Shown here piece after piece: positions 1 to 11,561 of a DNA stretch of 64,000 nucleotides (positions are counted from its first letter, which is position 1; each line of letters opens with the position of its first letter). A model generated the notes under the pieces. It was not told the origin of the DNA. It was given only the letters and a program-made list of their open reading frames with translations, and did no database searches. Source of the DNA: Ceratodon purpureus (Eukaryota > Streptophyta > Bryopsida > Pseudoditrichales > Ditrichaceae); the NCBI GenBank assembly GCA_014871385.1, contig CM026426.1:13981810-14045809 (forward strand), read 5' to 3'. The translations under genes were made by a program, and so were the position numbers.

Positions 1-2
1 AC

Positions 3-548
3 GACCATTGGTCTCTCCTTGTATTCCAGTATGACAAAGTGGTACATCTAGATTCAGCGGAGAAACCGTACCATGATCCAGAAGGTAAGGATGCAGAGTT
101 CGTTTCTTCCATTTCTAAGGCGTGGCAGATTTTAAGAGGAGTAGAGCCATACGATGTCCCCCAGGTTAGACTTCAGGTTTTCCCACAGGCCGGAAATTAC
201 GAATGCGGACATCACACAATACGGAACAGCATGTTCTATTTAAAGGTATGCGAAGCTCCTTTATTCATCCTATCCAATATTTTTTCTCCTTTTTCTTCGT
301 TCAGTCCGTAATTTCTCAGACCATCGTCTGTCTACCCTTATTTCATTTCAATTCGATGTTGACAGCTTAGGGCATGGCGATCTGAGAAGAGAGAGGAACT
401 CATGAAGACAGCATTGATGACTCCCTTCTCTCCGAAGGATACGAACATGGAGATATTGTGTCTACTGGCCCGCGAGATGGACCCAGAACGACGTGACAAT
501 AGATTCGGGGCACCATTTTCTGTGCCTCAGAAGAAGTTGAGGCGTTGA
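3..548 (+). CDS. Ulp1-like cysteine peptidase (C48), 3' part
   Basis: This is the C-terminal part of a SUMO/Ulp1-type cysteine peptidase whose 5' end lies before the window. The frame opens at base 3. It shows the catalytic His in DHWSLLVF, the Asp in HLDSAE, and the Gln and Cys in FPQAGNYECGHH, in the order and spacing usual for the family, so the His-Asp-Gln-Cys set is complete. A GTATGC donor follows codon 81 (intron 246-365). The reading frame then resumes in phase after ...TTGACAG and runs 60 codons (start LRAWRSEK) to TGA at 546-548. Plant MULEs often carry Ulp1-type genes, and this one lies beside a MULE transposase and amid the AGTGTCAC motif copies, so I read it as element cargo. It has no in-frame stop, unlike most genes here. 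The peptidase call is firm; the splice site is inferred from phase and consensus. Confidence 0.85.
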
Positions 549-1477
549 GTAGATTACCTCTCTAACGTTCAGCTAGAAATCCTTTTATGAGACCTAGACC
601 GTCGCAATGTAAGGTTTACAGAGTCACGGCTACTTTGATTGACCTTTAACTTTAATCACGGATATCATGTTTAAAGAAAATCAAGTGTCACAGTTTTCAG
701 TGTTTTTCTAAGTGTTTCTTTCGAATTAGTTGCATGCGGTACAATATGATACGGGTGTCACAGAGTTGCGAACGGATAAAGTAACATCCATGGCGTCGTC
801 TCTACATCATCAATTATCCTTTGCTTTCGGGTGAAATTAGATTCGCTCTGCATTGTGACATTGAGGGCTGCCCCCCACATCACTATATCGCCGTACCTTG
901 AGTCTTGCCTTCACTCCATAGCAATGCACCAACGACAGACTACATTATCCTCGATATCAAACCCACGTAAACGACAATGTGATGCACAGTGGTAGCTTGC
1001 TAGAACTGTATACGGTTTAGGATTCAACGATACGGATATGATGAAGTTCCCACAGCAGTAAAACGCGATTCGTACTCCACATAGAAACGCCAAACGTTTG
1101 TATATAAGACAAGCTTTCCTTGCTTATAATCCTCTCTTGTAGTGCGGTTTAGTTTTTTCATTTTCTAGGCTAAGATCCAAGTCTGGTCTGTTATAGTGTT
1201 TATACTCTACCTTAGACATGGAGGGGCTGGAATCAGAAGTACTCGAGTTCTTAGTATTCATATGTAAAAAATTCATATGTACCACTTAGTTGAATCCATT
1301 GAATTAGAAGGGGCACACTCCAGGCATACAGTGTCACGAGCGAATCAAACACAGAGTTACAAGTAGTGTCACAAATACTTGGAATACGTCCAAGTCTCGT
1401 ATTATGTGACATTGTACTCAAACTTTACAATAAGAGTACAATGTAAGGATAAACGACACCTAAAAAACACCCATTGA
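549..1477. other. gene-free stretch of element A
   Basis: I see no convincing coding frame here. The stretch holds four copies of the element's short motif (684, 755, 1330 and 1365) and otherwise unremarkable mixed-composition sequence. Confidence 0.5.
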
Positions 1478-1876
1478 CTACTTTGCGCTGTAATTGCTCA
1501 AATTGTCCAGCTCCTCGTCGTCCATGCCGGTGTAGAATTGACCTAAGACCCAGTCGACTTTTGTTGTATCGCGATGCACGGATTGTTCTCGGGAAAAAGG
1601 AGTACGTAAGAATGGCGATGAGTCACCATTGTCTGATGAAGCCCGTCGATGATGACGTCGACGACGCTCGGGATGATGTAGCCGTCCTCCACACGGCGCA
1701 GAAGAATACGCTGCTAAGCAACCACCGTGACCTCCTACTGTCGCATCTCCGACAGAGAAGTGGCGAATCCCAGGAGTCTCCATACCACCCACTCCACGAC
1801 TGGCAGTGCCCTTCTTCCCGAGAAAACAGAAAACGACGGTAGCAATCAAAAGAACAGTGAACTCCAAGGGATCCAC
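1478..1876 (-). CDS. hypothetical protein exon with one membrane segment
   Basis: The minus-strand frame becomes open after a good acceptor (pyrimidine-rich, ...TTCTTGCAG at 1880-1877) and ends at TAG. The exon would encode about 132 residues. It starts with a hydrophobic segment (FTVLLIATVVFCFLG), followed by a Gly-rich stretch, a basic patch (HPERRRRHHRR) and an acidic tail (GMDDEELDNL). It lies downstream of the MULE gene on the same strand, so it may be a 3' exon or a separate small gene of element A. I do not recognise the family. The opposite strand and the other frames look less protein-like. Confidence 0.3.
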   Translation of the reverse strand: MDPLEFTVLLIATVVFCFLGKKGTASRGVGGMETPGIRHFSVGDATVGGHGGCLAAYSSAPCGGRLHHPERRRRHHRRASSDNGDSSPFLRTPFSREQSVHRDTTKVDWVLGQFYTGMDDEELDNLSNYSAK

Positions 1877-2091
1877 CTGCAAGAAAAACCCAAAACAAAT
1901 CATCTCCGCTAGTGAGAAATCCGACATGAACAACAACAGTTAATGTGAAGACAGATAATGTAACCAAGGAAAGGTCCGGAAGACCTTAACCATGAACGAG
2001 CAGTGAACAGTGTCACAAGGAAGAAGATTGTAAGTGACGCTACGGACTGGATAGAATCTGTAGGTGAGGGAAGGATGTAAATCGCACCCAG

Positions 2092-5000
2092 TCAAAGCCG
2101 TCGAGCCACGGGGGGACCAGAGCGCTCCTGGAAGTCTATCCTTCGTTTCAGTTTGAACCCCATCCCATCATCAACAGTCTTGAACATTGGAGTGCCCATC
2201 ATCGGATGTACTGTCCCATCCCTTTGTTCTACCTTCAATTTCCGGAGCCTGCCAATCGTCTGGTCAAGGTCAGAAATTAGATGTTCCATTAAGAAGGCGT
2301 CGTCTCCGACTTCTTCATGTATGGTAATGATTCGTTGCCGAAGTGTTTCCTGGAGATCATCCCTATGACGCCTTTGAGGAGTCGGAACCGGTGTCACAAG
2401 AACTGGGGTGTTATCTTGTAACGGCGTACAATACTCATGTGGTTGTTCAGGTTGGGCTCGTCGTGGAGTTAATAATTGTTGTGATCCTCCGTTCACGTTA
2501 CCTGCCAGTCTACCATAGTAGCGAGCGATAGTCCCTTCTGCGATGTCCGGGTGCATCATCATAACCACCTTAAAATGATGTTTGCACATGTTATCACGTT
2601 GCGCCCAGACACAATTACAAACTCTCCACTCAGAGCCCGGATTGTACACACTGTATCGCATATGGCGATGTGTAGTAGATGTCACCATGGCAGTGTCACA
2701 GTCCTCTGTCGGCAAGATAACGTCAGACTCAGGTATTAATCTAGCCTTCAGTATGGAATTTACCACCTTATCCTGCATCTTTTTGTTGTCTACGAAACCC
2801 TTCTCCTTACGCAGGTCCTTGTACCAGTAATGGTCAACGACATTCTCGGTTAAAGCTGTAATACACCAGTCGACTCTTCTTCCAGTCATCCTACTTCGCT
2901 TAGACTTCAGAATGGACTTTGCAAACCCATGATATCCTTCGATGGCTGCATTTGTGTCTTGACCACAGTAGTGCAGATTCCTAAATCCAACCACCCACAT
3001 GTGTGTTTTCTCTACCCACTGGTCCCTCATGTATTCCCGAAACTCGTTCTCCTGTGGGTACTTCTTTTCTAGTTCGTCTTTTTTTTTCCGAGCCCATTCC
3101 TTACCCTCTTCACCTGGGGGAGAACTCCGATCGTACATTATCAATCCTAGCTCCTTCATTATCGCAGCTCGTCTACCCAAATCTGCGATCTTGTAACAGG
3201 AATTTTTCTGCCAAGCTCTCCCAACATGCCATAAGCATAAAAAAATAGCAGCATTGGGCCACGTATCGCTGCAGGAAAACCACAATTTAATATTAATGTA
3301 GTACAGAATTGTGAAACACTGTAAGAAGCGTAATAAACACTGTAACATTGTGACACCACATTCGTTTTTTTCGACAGAAGCGTGAATATGAAGACGCCCA
3401 CTTAGAATTGCAGTGAAGTTAACTAGAAATCAATATAAAGGGTTGGAACGAATGTAATAGGGTAGAACTTACTTCAATGCATTTATCTCTCCAGGTGCGC
3501 AGTTGATGATAAAAGCTGCTGGTTTCCAGTAAGGTTTTTTAGCTACCATTCTCGCATTCAAAGCTTTCATCCACGGAGACAAGTCGACCTCGGCGCATTT
3601 AGAAGTCAATATAAAAGCGACAGGTATACCATTGTGCCACTCATCGAAAACCATGAGCGTGTAGAGAGGGAACTGCGGTGAGTTTACATTGCGACCGAAT
3701 CCGTGTATTTAGACTGGAATTTTAAAAAACAATAGTGAATTCAATCAGTGTCACAACTTTGAAAATAGTTAGAGAGTGAGATTGAAACGTTACCTTCTTC
3801 TCATTTGTTCCGAACGTGGCATCTATCAAAATACCCCCATTGTGGCCGTGTTGCAGCATCATTTTACGCTCCCAGTCCGTTTGAATTCCGATGGTGAACG
3901 GCATGTTCGCCCCAGTCAATTCACCAGGGACAGGAATTGGCTTCTGTTCATTGGACTCAGTATAATAGAAAACCTTGTCCGGATTCCTCTCAACCCACAT
4001 TCTGACGCTCTGTGCGTCATTTTTATGCAACATATAAGTTTCTTGGGCAAGCTTCCCGGAAATATTGCGAATATCCTTGGTGGTAAGCAGAAGGTCCCGT
4101 GTTATATCCCTGCCATCTGCTTGATACTGCTTTAGTATTTCCAAATGCTTCTTCATAATTTGATTTGAAGAATCTTTGAGACGTAGACACTCTACGAATG
4201 TGCGAATCTCCGGCAACAAGTGAGCTGAGAAAGCACTACGATCTCCACATTTCATACCTCCGTGCACAACGAGGCCGTCCTGGTTGACATGTTTCTCTTG
4301 TATTATACATATTTCGGACACGTGTAGCGCGTACAAAAGAGTCTTGACCGTGAATTGAGCCAGGCACCCTCGCTTGATGGACCCCCCCAAATTTCTTCTT
4401 AGAGTCCCTTTTTTGTTTCACAGTGGCGGGTACCTTAACTTTGCCAGTTGTCGGGAACATCGCCTCCTCCTTTTCCTGCACCTGAGGGACGTCAATGACC
4501 TTCGGTGCAAGGCCAACTTCAATGTTTCCGCATTCCCTTGACCCGGCTGAACGTACTTGAGAAGATGTGAACTGGGCTTGCTCACATAGAGCGGATAGCA
4601 GCGGCGCAAGGCCATCTGTGACACTGGAAGGATCATTCATAACAGAATCAATAGGCAGGGCTGCGCAGGGGACGAACCACCATTTACTCCCGGCAAGACT
4701 GGATTCCCAAGATCATGCTTTGCCACAATCACAGGATGAGAACCAACCATGTGACACTCATGTTTGCAACCAGGTGGTACCTTCTTTTTCCGGGGTGCGT
4801 ACTTCCGCAGGGTTTGTTTGGCAGGCTTCACTGCGTCTACAACAGAACCTGGGTCCGATTGTGAAGGCCCCCCTATCTCACATCCAGTGGAATCTAAACC
4901 TCCTTCGGCCAAACTGCGGCTGGCTTCGCTTTCGAAGCCCTTCTTCTTACGACTTTGACAGTCGGTATATCCCCTGTGACACTGGAGTTGACACCAGGGA

Positions 5001-5930
5001 CATCGTTTTTCTTCTTTCGTGATCCCCTCCTTTTTGCGTGTACCACAGGACTGGCGGGAGCCTCTTCTGTCAAGGGCATTTCGTTCAGATCAAGAATTTG
5101 TGGAGGGTGAACTGCGTCGGCGGTGATGTCACAAGATTGCTCCACGCAACAATCTACCTTCGTCTTTCTACTACGGCGCTTCTTTGGCATGGACGCGAGA
5201 TTTGCCAACATACAATCCATAGCGTCCACCCCGCATGCAGGTGTTTTTGACTTGAATCTGCGCGGTGGTTTCCTCCCCTCTGAATTCTTAACTCTCCTTG
5301 CTCTGGCTTTTTGAGTAGGAGCAATCGCATTACCTTCAGGAACGCAGTCGGGAGTACGTGGTTTCTTCCTCGGCTTTGGCAGGAGTTCTTCTGAAATCGG
5401 CTTCACAATATGTGAATAATCTTTGGGACCGTACTCACATCTGTACCTGCACGTTCATACACTGGAATTAGAGCCCCTAAACTATAAAGCAGTACAGAAT
5501 TGGATACTATAGTAACACAGAATACACTGTGACAATAAAGCACTTGCCGGGTGAAATCGAGTGCAGTTTTGTGCCCATCTCGTCTTTGGTTGGGGCGTCG
5601 ATTCTCCTTATTAGGTCTAAATCTGCATTGAGCCCCTTCTCTACCGCACTGCATTCCCTCGATGAAATCAGGGACGCGCGACGTAAGCACATAGCATTGT
5701 CGAACAATGTGAGACTTCTTGTGCTCACCCCTAGGAGGTCGATAGTGGAGCTCCCATCGTAAGTCGCGTGGTCCATAAATGCCAGGGGGCGGGTTCTGAA
5801 CGCGTTCCTCAATCGCATGGAGCTAGAGCTTGTGAATATGGAAATCACCAAGATCTATCTCTTCGTCTTCCACTTTCCCCTCCATGGGGTCAAACCGCGT
5901 ACTCTGGAAGCCCTTGCTCTCCATATCCAT
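2092..5930 (-). pseudogene. Mutator-like (MULE) transposase, broken
   Basis: A DDE transposase of the Mutator superfamily, normally cutting and joining element ends in the nucleus. Exons seen: 5930 to ~5540, ~5430 to 3794, 3672 to 3473 (after GCAG, ending at a GTAAGT donor) and 3268 to 2092 (TGA stop). N-terminal part: Cys/His-containing region (WELHYRPPRGEHKK), Lys/Arg-rich clusters and a DLNEMP motif. The FAR1/MuDR-like entry domain is KRGC.AQFTVKTL. Catalytic block: LIDATFGTNEKK, then DEWHNGIPVAF, then C-x2-H in LCLWHVGRAW, then the Glu in TNAAIEGYHG. A SWIM zinc finger (CNCVWAQRDNMCKHH) follows. Breaks: in-frame TAG at 5823-5825, frame changes near 4900 and 4660, and a G7 run at 4382-4388 that shifts frame. 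The second catalytic Asp appears as Asn (FIINCAP). Family call sure; exact N-terminal exons uncertain. Confidence 0.85.
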
Positions 5931-6990
5931 CTTCGAGCGGTACTTCCCCTTCACGCAAATGCCCAAAACCCAGATCCGTCGATCTGTGAGCTCATCAACC
6001 CTAAACCGGATCCCGAACCCTCAATAACACTGAAACACGTAAGTGACATTAATCATTTCCATTGACTGTGACAGACAAACCAACGTGCAACAGCAAGGAA
6101 GACAGCCGTAAACGTAAACAGACATGCTTTGGAAAGTAATCGAATAACATGCGCAATCGGAGAAACCCGGGCCTCTCGACACAGTACACAATAACACTGG
6201 AACCCTAACACTGGAAAACCCTAGTCGGACCGTCGAGGCTGTGAGAGACGATGACGTGGCGTGACGTCATTTTTTTGTGGGGGCACGGTCAGTTCGGGAA
6301 GGTAGTGTCACATGAGGCGCCAGTGTTTTGTGTCACGGGTTGTTTGATCTAGTGTTCAGTGTTACGCAATGATCGAGATTACCGAAGCTAGAAGTTACCG
6401 GCAAGGGAAAACGCGGGGAAAAATGGGCCGTCCACGCTGGCGGGCCACGGCGGACGCCAAGGCGCGCCGTCCCGCCTTATCCTTCCTTACATGGCATTTA
6501 GCGTTCTCCGTGTATGTGAAGCAGTAATGTTCACCTCATCATGTTAATACAAATGTTACATGATTTTCTACCGATCACAGTTGTCCTTTAGAAATGAATG
6601 TGATGTGGGTGGGTGTTACAGGTGCAAGTCTTCTCTCTCTCTGTTCATTACGGATACATATTCTCCATGGATGAGTACATATGGCCTAAGTTATGCTCTT
6701 ATGGGGTTCAACACCATGTGTTTGCTGCTTACACAGAGTTCACGTTTTACCAAACCGAGAAGTACGGTTTGCTTCCAGTGTCTTCGCAAGGTCCAGATGA
6801 TGTCCACAGGATTCGTTGCACTGAATGCCCCGAGTCATGTAATTCTTTTCCTTACACTACCCCTAAATTGATGTTCCTACGTGACTGTTTTTGCTACCGT
6901 CCATTATGTATTTCATAACCTTGTATTAGGCCCTGCCCTTCTTATAGATTAGGTGTTTGAATATGGCTATTTGGGGGGTGGAATGAATTG
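5931..6990. other. gene-free junction between elements A and D
   Basis: No convincing gene. The last AGTGTCAC-type motifs (6302, 6331) lie near the probable right end of element A. Several AACACTG/CAGTGTT words occur at 6020-6210 and 6330-6365. The region after 6.4 kb has a different composition. I could not find a matching inverted end because the left end of element A is outside the window. Confidence 0.4.
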
Positions 6991-7000
6991 GTTTCTACAG

Positions 7001-7850
7001 TCCGTTAACAGCTCTGGAGCTCCTCGTGCTGTCTGTCAGGTTAGTCATATGCGTACCGTAGTCCCGGATTTATGTTCAAATTTCTCTATTGTTGCTACGT
7101 CGTTGTCTCTATTTTGTTCCCATGGTACATGTCATGCACCTCTTAAACATGAGTGTTATTTATGTTCCCAACATAAGGATGTACCCGTATGGTTATTGCA
7201 GGCTCTGGACAACTCTGGAGCGCCACATGTAACGGGACAGGTATTTCCATTCCTGACACTTCTCTCGAATTCATGATTAATTATTGTGTATGTTACTACA
7301 ACTGTGCCTTCGCTACAGAACTCTCGAACAGAGCCATAAAATTTGATAATGATGAGATGTTCAATTTTTTCTAACAAGGGTGTCCACTCAATTGGCTCTT
7401 ACAGTCTATTCGATTCTCCGGATCCCAGCACGTCTGAAGTCAGGTAAATGTCGTGCATACCGTACTCCGGATTTTCTGAGTCGACCTCTCATCTGTTGCT
7501 ACAACGGTGTTTCTATTACAGTCACATCCAACATGTAATAATCGTTTATAGATAAGGTGATTCCATGTCTCTTATGAGGGGGTTTATGCAATTCGTTTGT
7601 ACAGGCAATTAACAACTTTGGATCTCAACATATCGCGAGTCAGGTACTTGTTTTTTATACCCACCTCCTGAATTTACGATTTATCAGCTCATATGTCAGC
7701 AGAATTCCGCCTATATCCCACACTTGTCTTACATGTCATACAGTTGTTGAAGAAACAAAGTTCTTCTGTTTCTCCTGAGGGGGTTTAGCTGAAGTAATTG
7801 TAACAGCCCCTTGACAACTCCGGAGCGCCCCACACCACCCCAACTCTCAG
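7001..7850 (+). repeat. array of 39-nt mini-exons at ~201-bp period
   Basis: Five related short segments start at 7001, 7202, 7405, 7605 and 7807 (spacings 201, 203, 200, 202). Each of the first four is exactly 39 nt, is preceded by ...ACAG or ...GCAG and is followed by a GT donor. Each reads as 13 codons ending in Gln, with a shared core like NSGAPH (SVNSSGAPRAVCQ, ALDNSGAPHVTGQ and so on). The third has a TGA at codon 11 where CGA would fit. The fifth runs on into the next large exon. The intron 3' ends also resemble each other (GGGGGT...TTTGTACAG). This is a tandem exon-intron duplication, diverged but still in phase. Confidence 0.7.
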
Positions 7851-9010
7851 CGACCCCTGTATGTTCAGCCGTGGAATGGTCAAGTATTGTATTTCGGAAA
7901 TGCAGCAGAGAATGGAAGTGGAATGCCCCGTAATCCTCATCAGTATATGTATCCAGCTTTCCTTGCGTCAATGGCGCAACCTCACACTCCCACAGCGCAA
8001 CATCACAGTGCGCATCAAGGGGGAGGTCAGTTCCAGAACATCGGGTCCCAGTCTCTTAGCCCTTCACCCATTTCTCACGGAAATGGGTTGCCATTTCTAG
8101 GTCCGTCCAGCCACGTACAGCAGGGGTTACAATTTGTATCCGGAGTTCCTCGCAGTCCACTGTCTAGGGATTGTTCCAGCCCCCACAGTGGCGGAAAGAG
8201 CGGGACTGTGGGAACGCATACGCAGAACTCCATTCCCCAACGATGTTCTAACGTCAACAACGATGGACTTCGCTGGCCCCCGTGGATGGGTGTTCCTCAG
8301 GTGCCATCACCATCGAACACACCAGGTGCACATACGGTAGCTGACTAGAGGACTCCAGTGAACGATGCCGGCACATGCGGTCAACTTGTTGGGAGAGAAG
8401 ATAACAATCCCCTTCTTTGGGGTGACTTGTGGAATAATTCAACACAGACGCGACAGAGGAAGTTGCAGCGCATGGCGAAGACCGCATTTAAAGCAAAAAC
8501 CAGCGATTTCCCAATGATAGTGCCGTGTAATGCCAAAGGAGAAATCGACCAAGGTTACAAATTCTTCGTTCACAGGCAATTTAGAGCTCACGCAAGGCGC
8601 TTCTTGAAAGTGGAGGTAATTTCGTTTTCGGATCACCCGCCACAGGATGTGAAGTCTGTGTTGGAGCTCATACGGAACGAATTCGATTTCACCCCGCCCA
8701 TGGCAGATGCGGACATAGCGCCTTCAATCCAGAAAGACATGAATGCATGCCAGACCAGTGGAAGAAATACTGGCAAAGGACAGGGAGGGGTCAAAAGCAC
8801 GACCAATGCCCGAGAGAGTCATTTCCGACGTTAGTGAAATACTGGAAGATTGTCGAATCGGAGGAGGAGAGCCAACTACTAGAGCACGAGAGGAAAGAGG
8901 AGAGGGCTGCTTGCAGATGTAGCCTTCCGAATTCCGAGAATTCTCAGAACCTGAGTCAGGAAGCATGGGACGTAAGACATCTCAGCACCTCTAATTTACA
9001 GCACCTCTGA
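7851..9010 (+). pseudogene. Ptta/En-Spm-like plant transposon protein, central exons
   Basis: The frame from about 7851 encodes a Gln/Pro/His-rich stretch. After an in-frame TAG (8346-8348, where CAG fits) comes a globular part that includes KLQRMAKTAFKAKTSD, MIVPCNAKGEIDQGYK and LELIRNEFDF. This order (Lys-rich helix, 'G..P/I' loop, Arg-rich helix, ...I..EF.F) resembles the plant Ptta/En-Spm 'transposase_24' type domain. After a one-base frame change near 8740 it continues with WKKYWQRTGRGQ, FPTLVKYW and an acidic Glu/Lys helix, again as in that family. The similarity is by eye and moderate. The mini-exon array lies directly upstream and further exons downstream, all on the + strand. Two breaks suggest a dead copy. 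Confidence 0.5.
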
Positions 9011-9150
9011 TTTACAGCCATGCCTGTTGTCCCTTACTTTCTGTTTTCGAACGAGTGGGAATGTCATACACGTGTGCACTGGATGTCGAGGTCATGTTGG
9101 GGTCATCGTTAACGGGATGCCTCACTACTTGTATATGTATAAATCTGCAG

Positions 9151-9270
9151 CCCTTAGTAGAGGCGGATTGTTCTGAGCAACTTCTGTGGAATGACCTCGA
9201 CGTCCGGTCCGACTCGGATGCTTTCTCAGTGCCTCAACGCTCCTCTGGCGACTTCGATCAGCATCTCCAG
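9151..9270 (+). CDS. probable exon of the element D gene
   Basis: A 120-nt segment preceded by TCTGCAG and followed by GTCAGT reads as 40 codons in phase 0, acidic and Ser-rich (e.g. LLWNDLDVRSDSDAF). Its phase matches the mini-exons and the exon at 10200-10253. No family is recognisable. Confidence 0.45.
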
Positions 9271-10199
9271 GTCAGTGCCTGTTACCATGCATCGGTAGGA
9301 TTGACTGGCCCACCACCTATCCCTACGTTCTCGGATTAATTGAACGGTAAGTAGTAACCTCAGTGGACCGTTGACACAGCGTATGCACACATATATCCCT
9401 ACGTGAAGTGTGTGTCCTGAAGATCATACTTGGGAACCACGTCGTCAGGGTGCGGAGTCGTATGGATATGAGCGTTCCGAGTCTCAACAGAATTTATGCG
9501 CCGGTTGTCATTGACTATCTTCAACGTTTTCGTGTGTGGTTTCGAATATGGCGCTCACCTTCAGCATTTGTCTGTTAAGTCATTAGCTACAGAAGCATGA
9601 TCAGTTTAAGCGTTTTAATGAAGGTTATGTTTGTGATATATATTTGTATTTCTTTGTACCCGATGACAATGGCGGGTCAATTGTACAGTATAGCTGCGTT
9701 GAGGTTGGTATTAGAAAAATCAGTAGGAATGTTGAGAAGGGTTTTTGTCGTAGAAGAGAGCTATGTAGAGGATAACTCGGAATCAGAAGAGTTTGCAGTT
9801 CAAGGAATTCGTGATGACGTTCTCGGGGTGCATGGAAGTGAGAGTGATGTTGTCGATTATTTCTCTTCGCTTCCTGAGGACGTAGTAGTGATGTGCATAT
9901 GGCCGAAGGTGGTGAAGTCGAACGGGAACTTTGCTAACACTTGCAGGGCAATTGCCAATGCGTGACTGGTGTCGTGAATGGCGACAATGGATTACGAGGG
10001 TTCCCCAGTACAAGGACTATGTAGAGTCCTCTGTGGATCACGCCCTGCAGAATGATTTTGCTACAGTACATCTAAGACGTGGTTTTTTCCTATAGGACCT
10101 GTCGTTCTGTAGCACGCGTCTTATACATCTGCAATGTAAACTAATGCCGGTTCTCTAGAGGCCTGATTATGAATGTTATGGTTTTTGAGCATGTTGCAG

Positions 10200-10788
10200 G
10201 TTGGGACGTCCTCAACTCCACCGGGTCAAGACGGACTCATATCAAACAGCCGGGTAAGTATCCAAGAGCATTGTCGTTTTCCTTGAATTGATTTGAGTTT
10301 CTGTTTAACCATAAACGGTGCATGCGCAGAGTGCTGATTGCTGCAACGGTAACGGGAGCCCTCCTCACAGAAGGAGTGGAGCCTCGGAAAGACCTGATTT
10401 GGTCAATTTACATGGACAGAGTCGCAGTGGACAGGACTCTACGACTGCATCTGTGAGAACCATGTCGGACTGGCGCGGAGAGGTTGAGAACAGACTGGAC
10501 ATGAATGCAAGCGAAATGTCCTCCCTGAACAGGAAATTCGAAAGTACTGCAAGCGAGATGTCCTCGATGAACAAGAAAATCGACTTCCTAATTGAGAATT
10601 TACTCTCAAAAGGACAGAATCGGGTGAGAGGAAGTCTGACCAACCTAGTGGGGCCCTTATCCGGTCAGGGTCGCCCCATGAACACGCAGGACGAACACCA
10701 TGTACCGAGGATGGGACAGAGAAGGCATGCTCTGCTTCTGTTCTCTCTGTAGAGACTCGCCATGGTGTTCCTGTGCGCGCCGAAGCAG
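10200..10788 (+). pseudogene. two exons of the element D gene with coiled coil
   Basis: Exon 10200-10253 (TTGCAG before, GTAAGT after) encodes 18 codons in phase 0. Exon 10330-10788 (GCGCAG before, GTAATA after) encodes 153 codons in phase 0. The second contains two near-identical heptad-type segments (NASEMSSLNRKFES and TASEMSSMNKKIDF), a likely coiled coil for oligomerisation, followed by a Gly/Arg/Gln-rich tail. An in-frame TAG at 10750-10752 sits 12 codons before the donor; CAG would restore it. A short coiled coil after a DNA-binding-like region suits a TNPA/TNP1-type accessory protein, but this is inference. Confidence 0.5.
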
Positions 10789-10892
10789 GTAATACTTCAT
10801 GTCATTAATTCATCTCGTCCTCTCTGAAGCTTTCTACTCATCAGATCTGCTAGTACACATGCTAATGAACTTGTGAAATTAGTCCGTGAGAT

Positions 10893-11374
10893 GTGGATAT
10901 CACTGTGACTCAGACTATGAATTTTACAGGTGATGCCTGTGACTCTCGAAGTCACAAGGGGAGTTTTGCATTTCATATGTATGGCAGCATCGAAAATAAG
11001 AGTACTACAGGACGATCTGGGCTGCTCCCTCTCGATATAACACGTAGCGCAGGTGGCATCGAACAGTTCTCTGCGGGGCCCGAGGAGGTCACTGCAGTCC
11101 AGCATACTGCAATGCAAGTGGCTCTCGGCTCATTCGATGACGATATTTTATGCACTCAGCGGCCAAATCCAGACGGAGACGATGGTGCTTCATATAACAC
11201 AATTCAAGTTTGGACGTATATACTCCTTTACCGGAGGATTACATGAATGATTTATATAGTGGACACAAAACGTACAAATTGCAATCACTCATGTTCATAT
11301 TTGTGGTCCTGTGGCAGAGAACTCACATGAATTTAACCCACCGTCAAAGAGGCCACGGCTGAGAGCCGCAAGTG
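10893..11374 (+). CDS. probable exons of the element D gene with an NLS
   Basis: An open frame through about 11190 is protein-like (GIEQFSAGPEEVTAVQ, ALGSFDDDILCTQRP). A 57-nt segment 11318-11374 between GTGGCAG and GTAAGT reads NSHEFNPPSKRPRLRAAS, including a classical basic nuclear-localisation cluster. Phases between these pieces are not resolved, so the joins are uncertain. No family is recognised. Confidence 0.4.
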
Positions 11375-11561
11375 GTAAGTGGAGTTTCCATGCAGTACTG
11401 GACAGACTGTGGTATCTTTTCATGCTTTAGTTTTGTGTATAGTTCATTCAATTGCAGGATGTTCAGTCTTTTGGAGTAACGCAAGTAGACGTCGATGTGA
11501 ATGCAATGTCATTCGGTGAAAATTTTTATGGTATTCAGAGAACCATACGGCCATTACTTAC

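Larger units (their letters stand above)
684..6338. repeat. dispersed octamer AGTGTCAC / GTGACACT
   Basis: Ten exact copies occur, in both orientations, at about 684, 1330, 1365, 2009, 2692, 3747, 4618, 4751, 4976 and 6302. Close variants lie near 755, 2391, 3349, 5125, 5528, 6067 and 6331. Chance would give well under one exact copy in 5.7 kb. They fall in intergenic DNA, introns and inside the transposase coding exons, and I did not see them in the neighbouring DNA beyond about 6.4 kb, so they mark the extent of element A. Likely binding sites for an element-encoded protein (inference). Confidence 0.75.

Noticed and set aside
5507..5851. Minus-strand 114-codon frame as the first exon of the MULE gene
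   Set aside because: The overlapping frame with WELHYRPPRGEHKK and Cys-rich spacing looks more like protein and joins the next exon; the alternative also joins in phase, so this is a preference, not proof.
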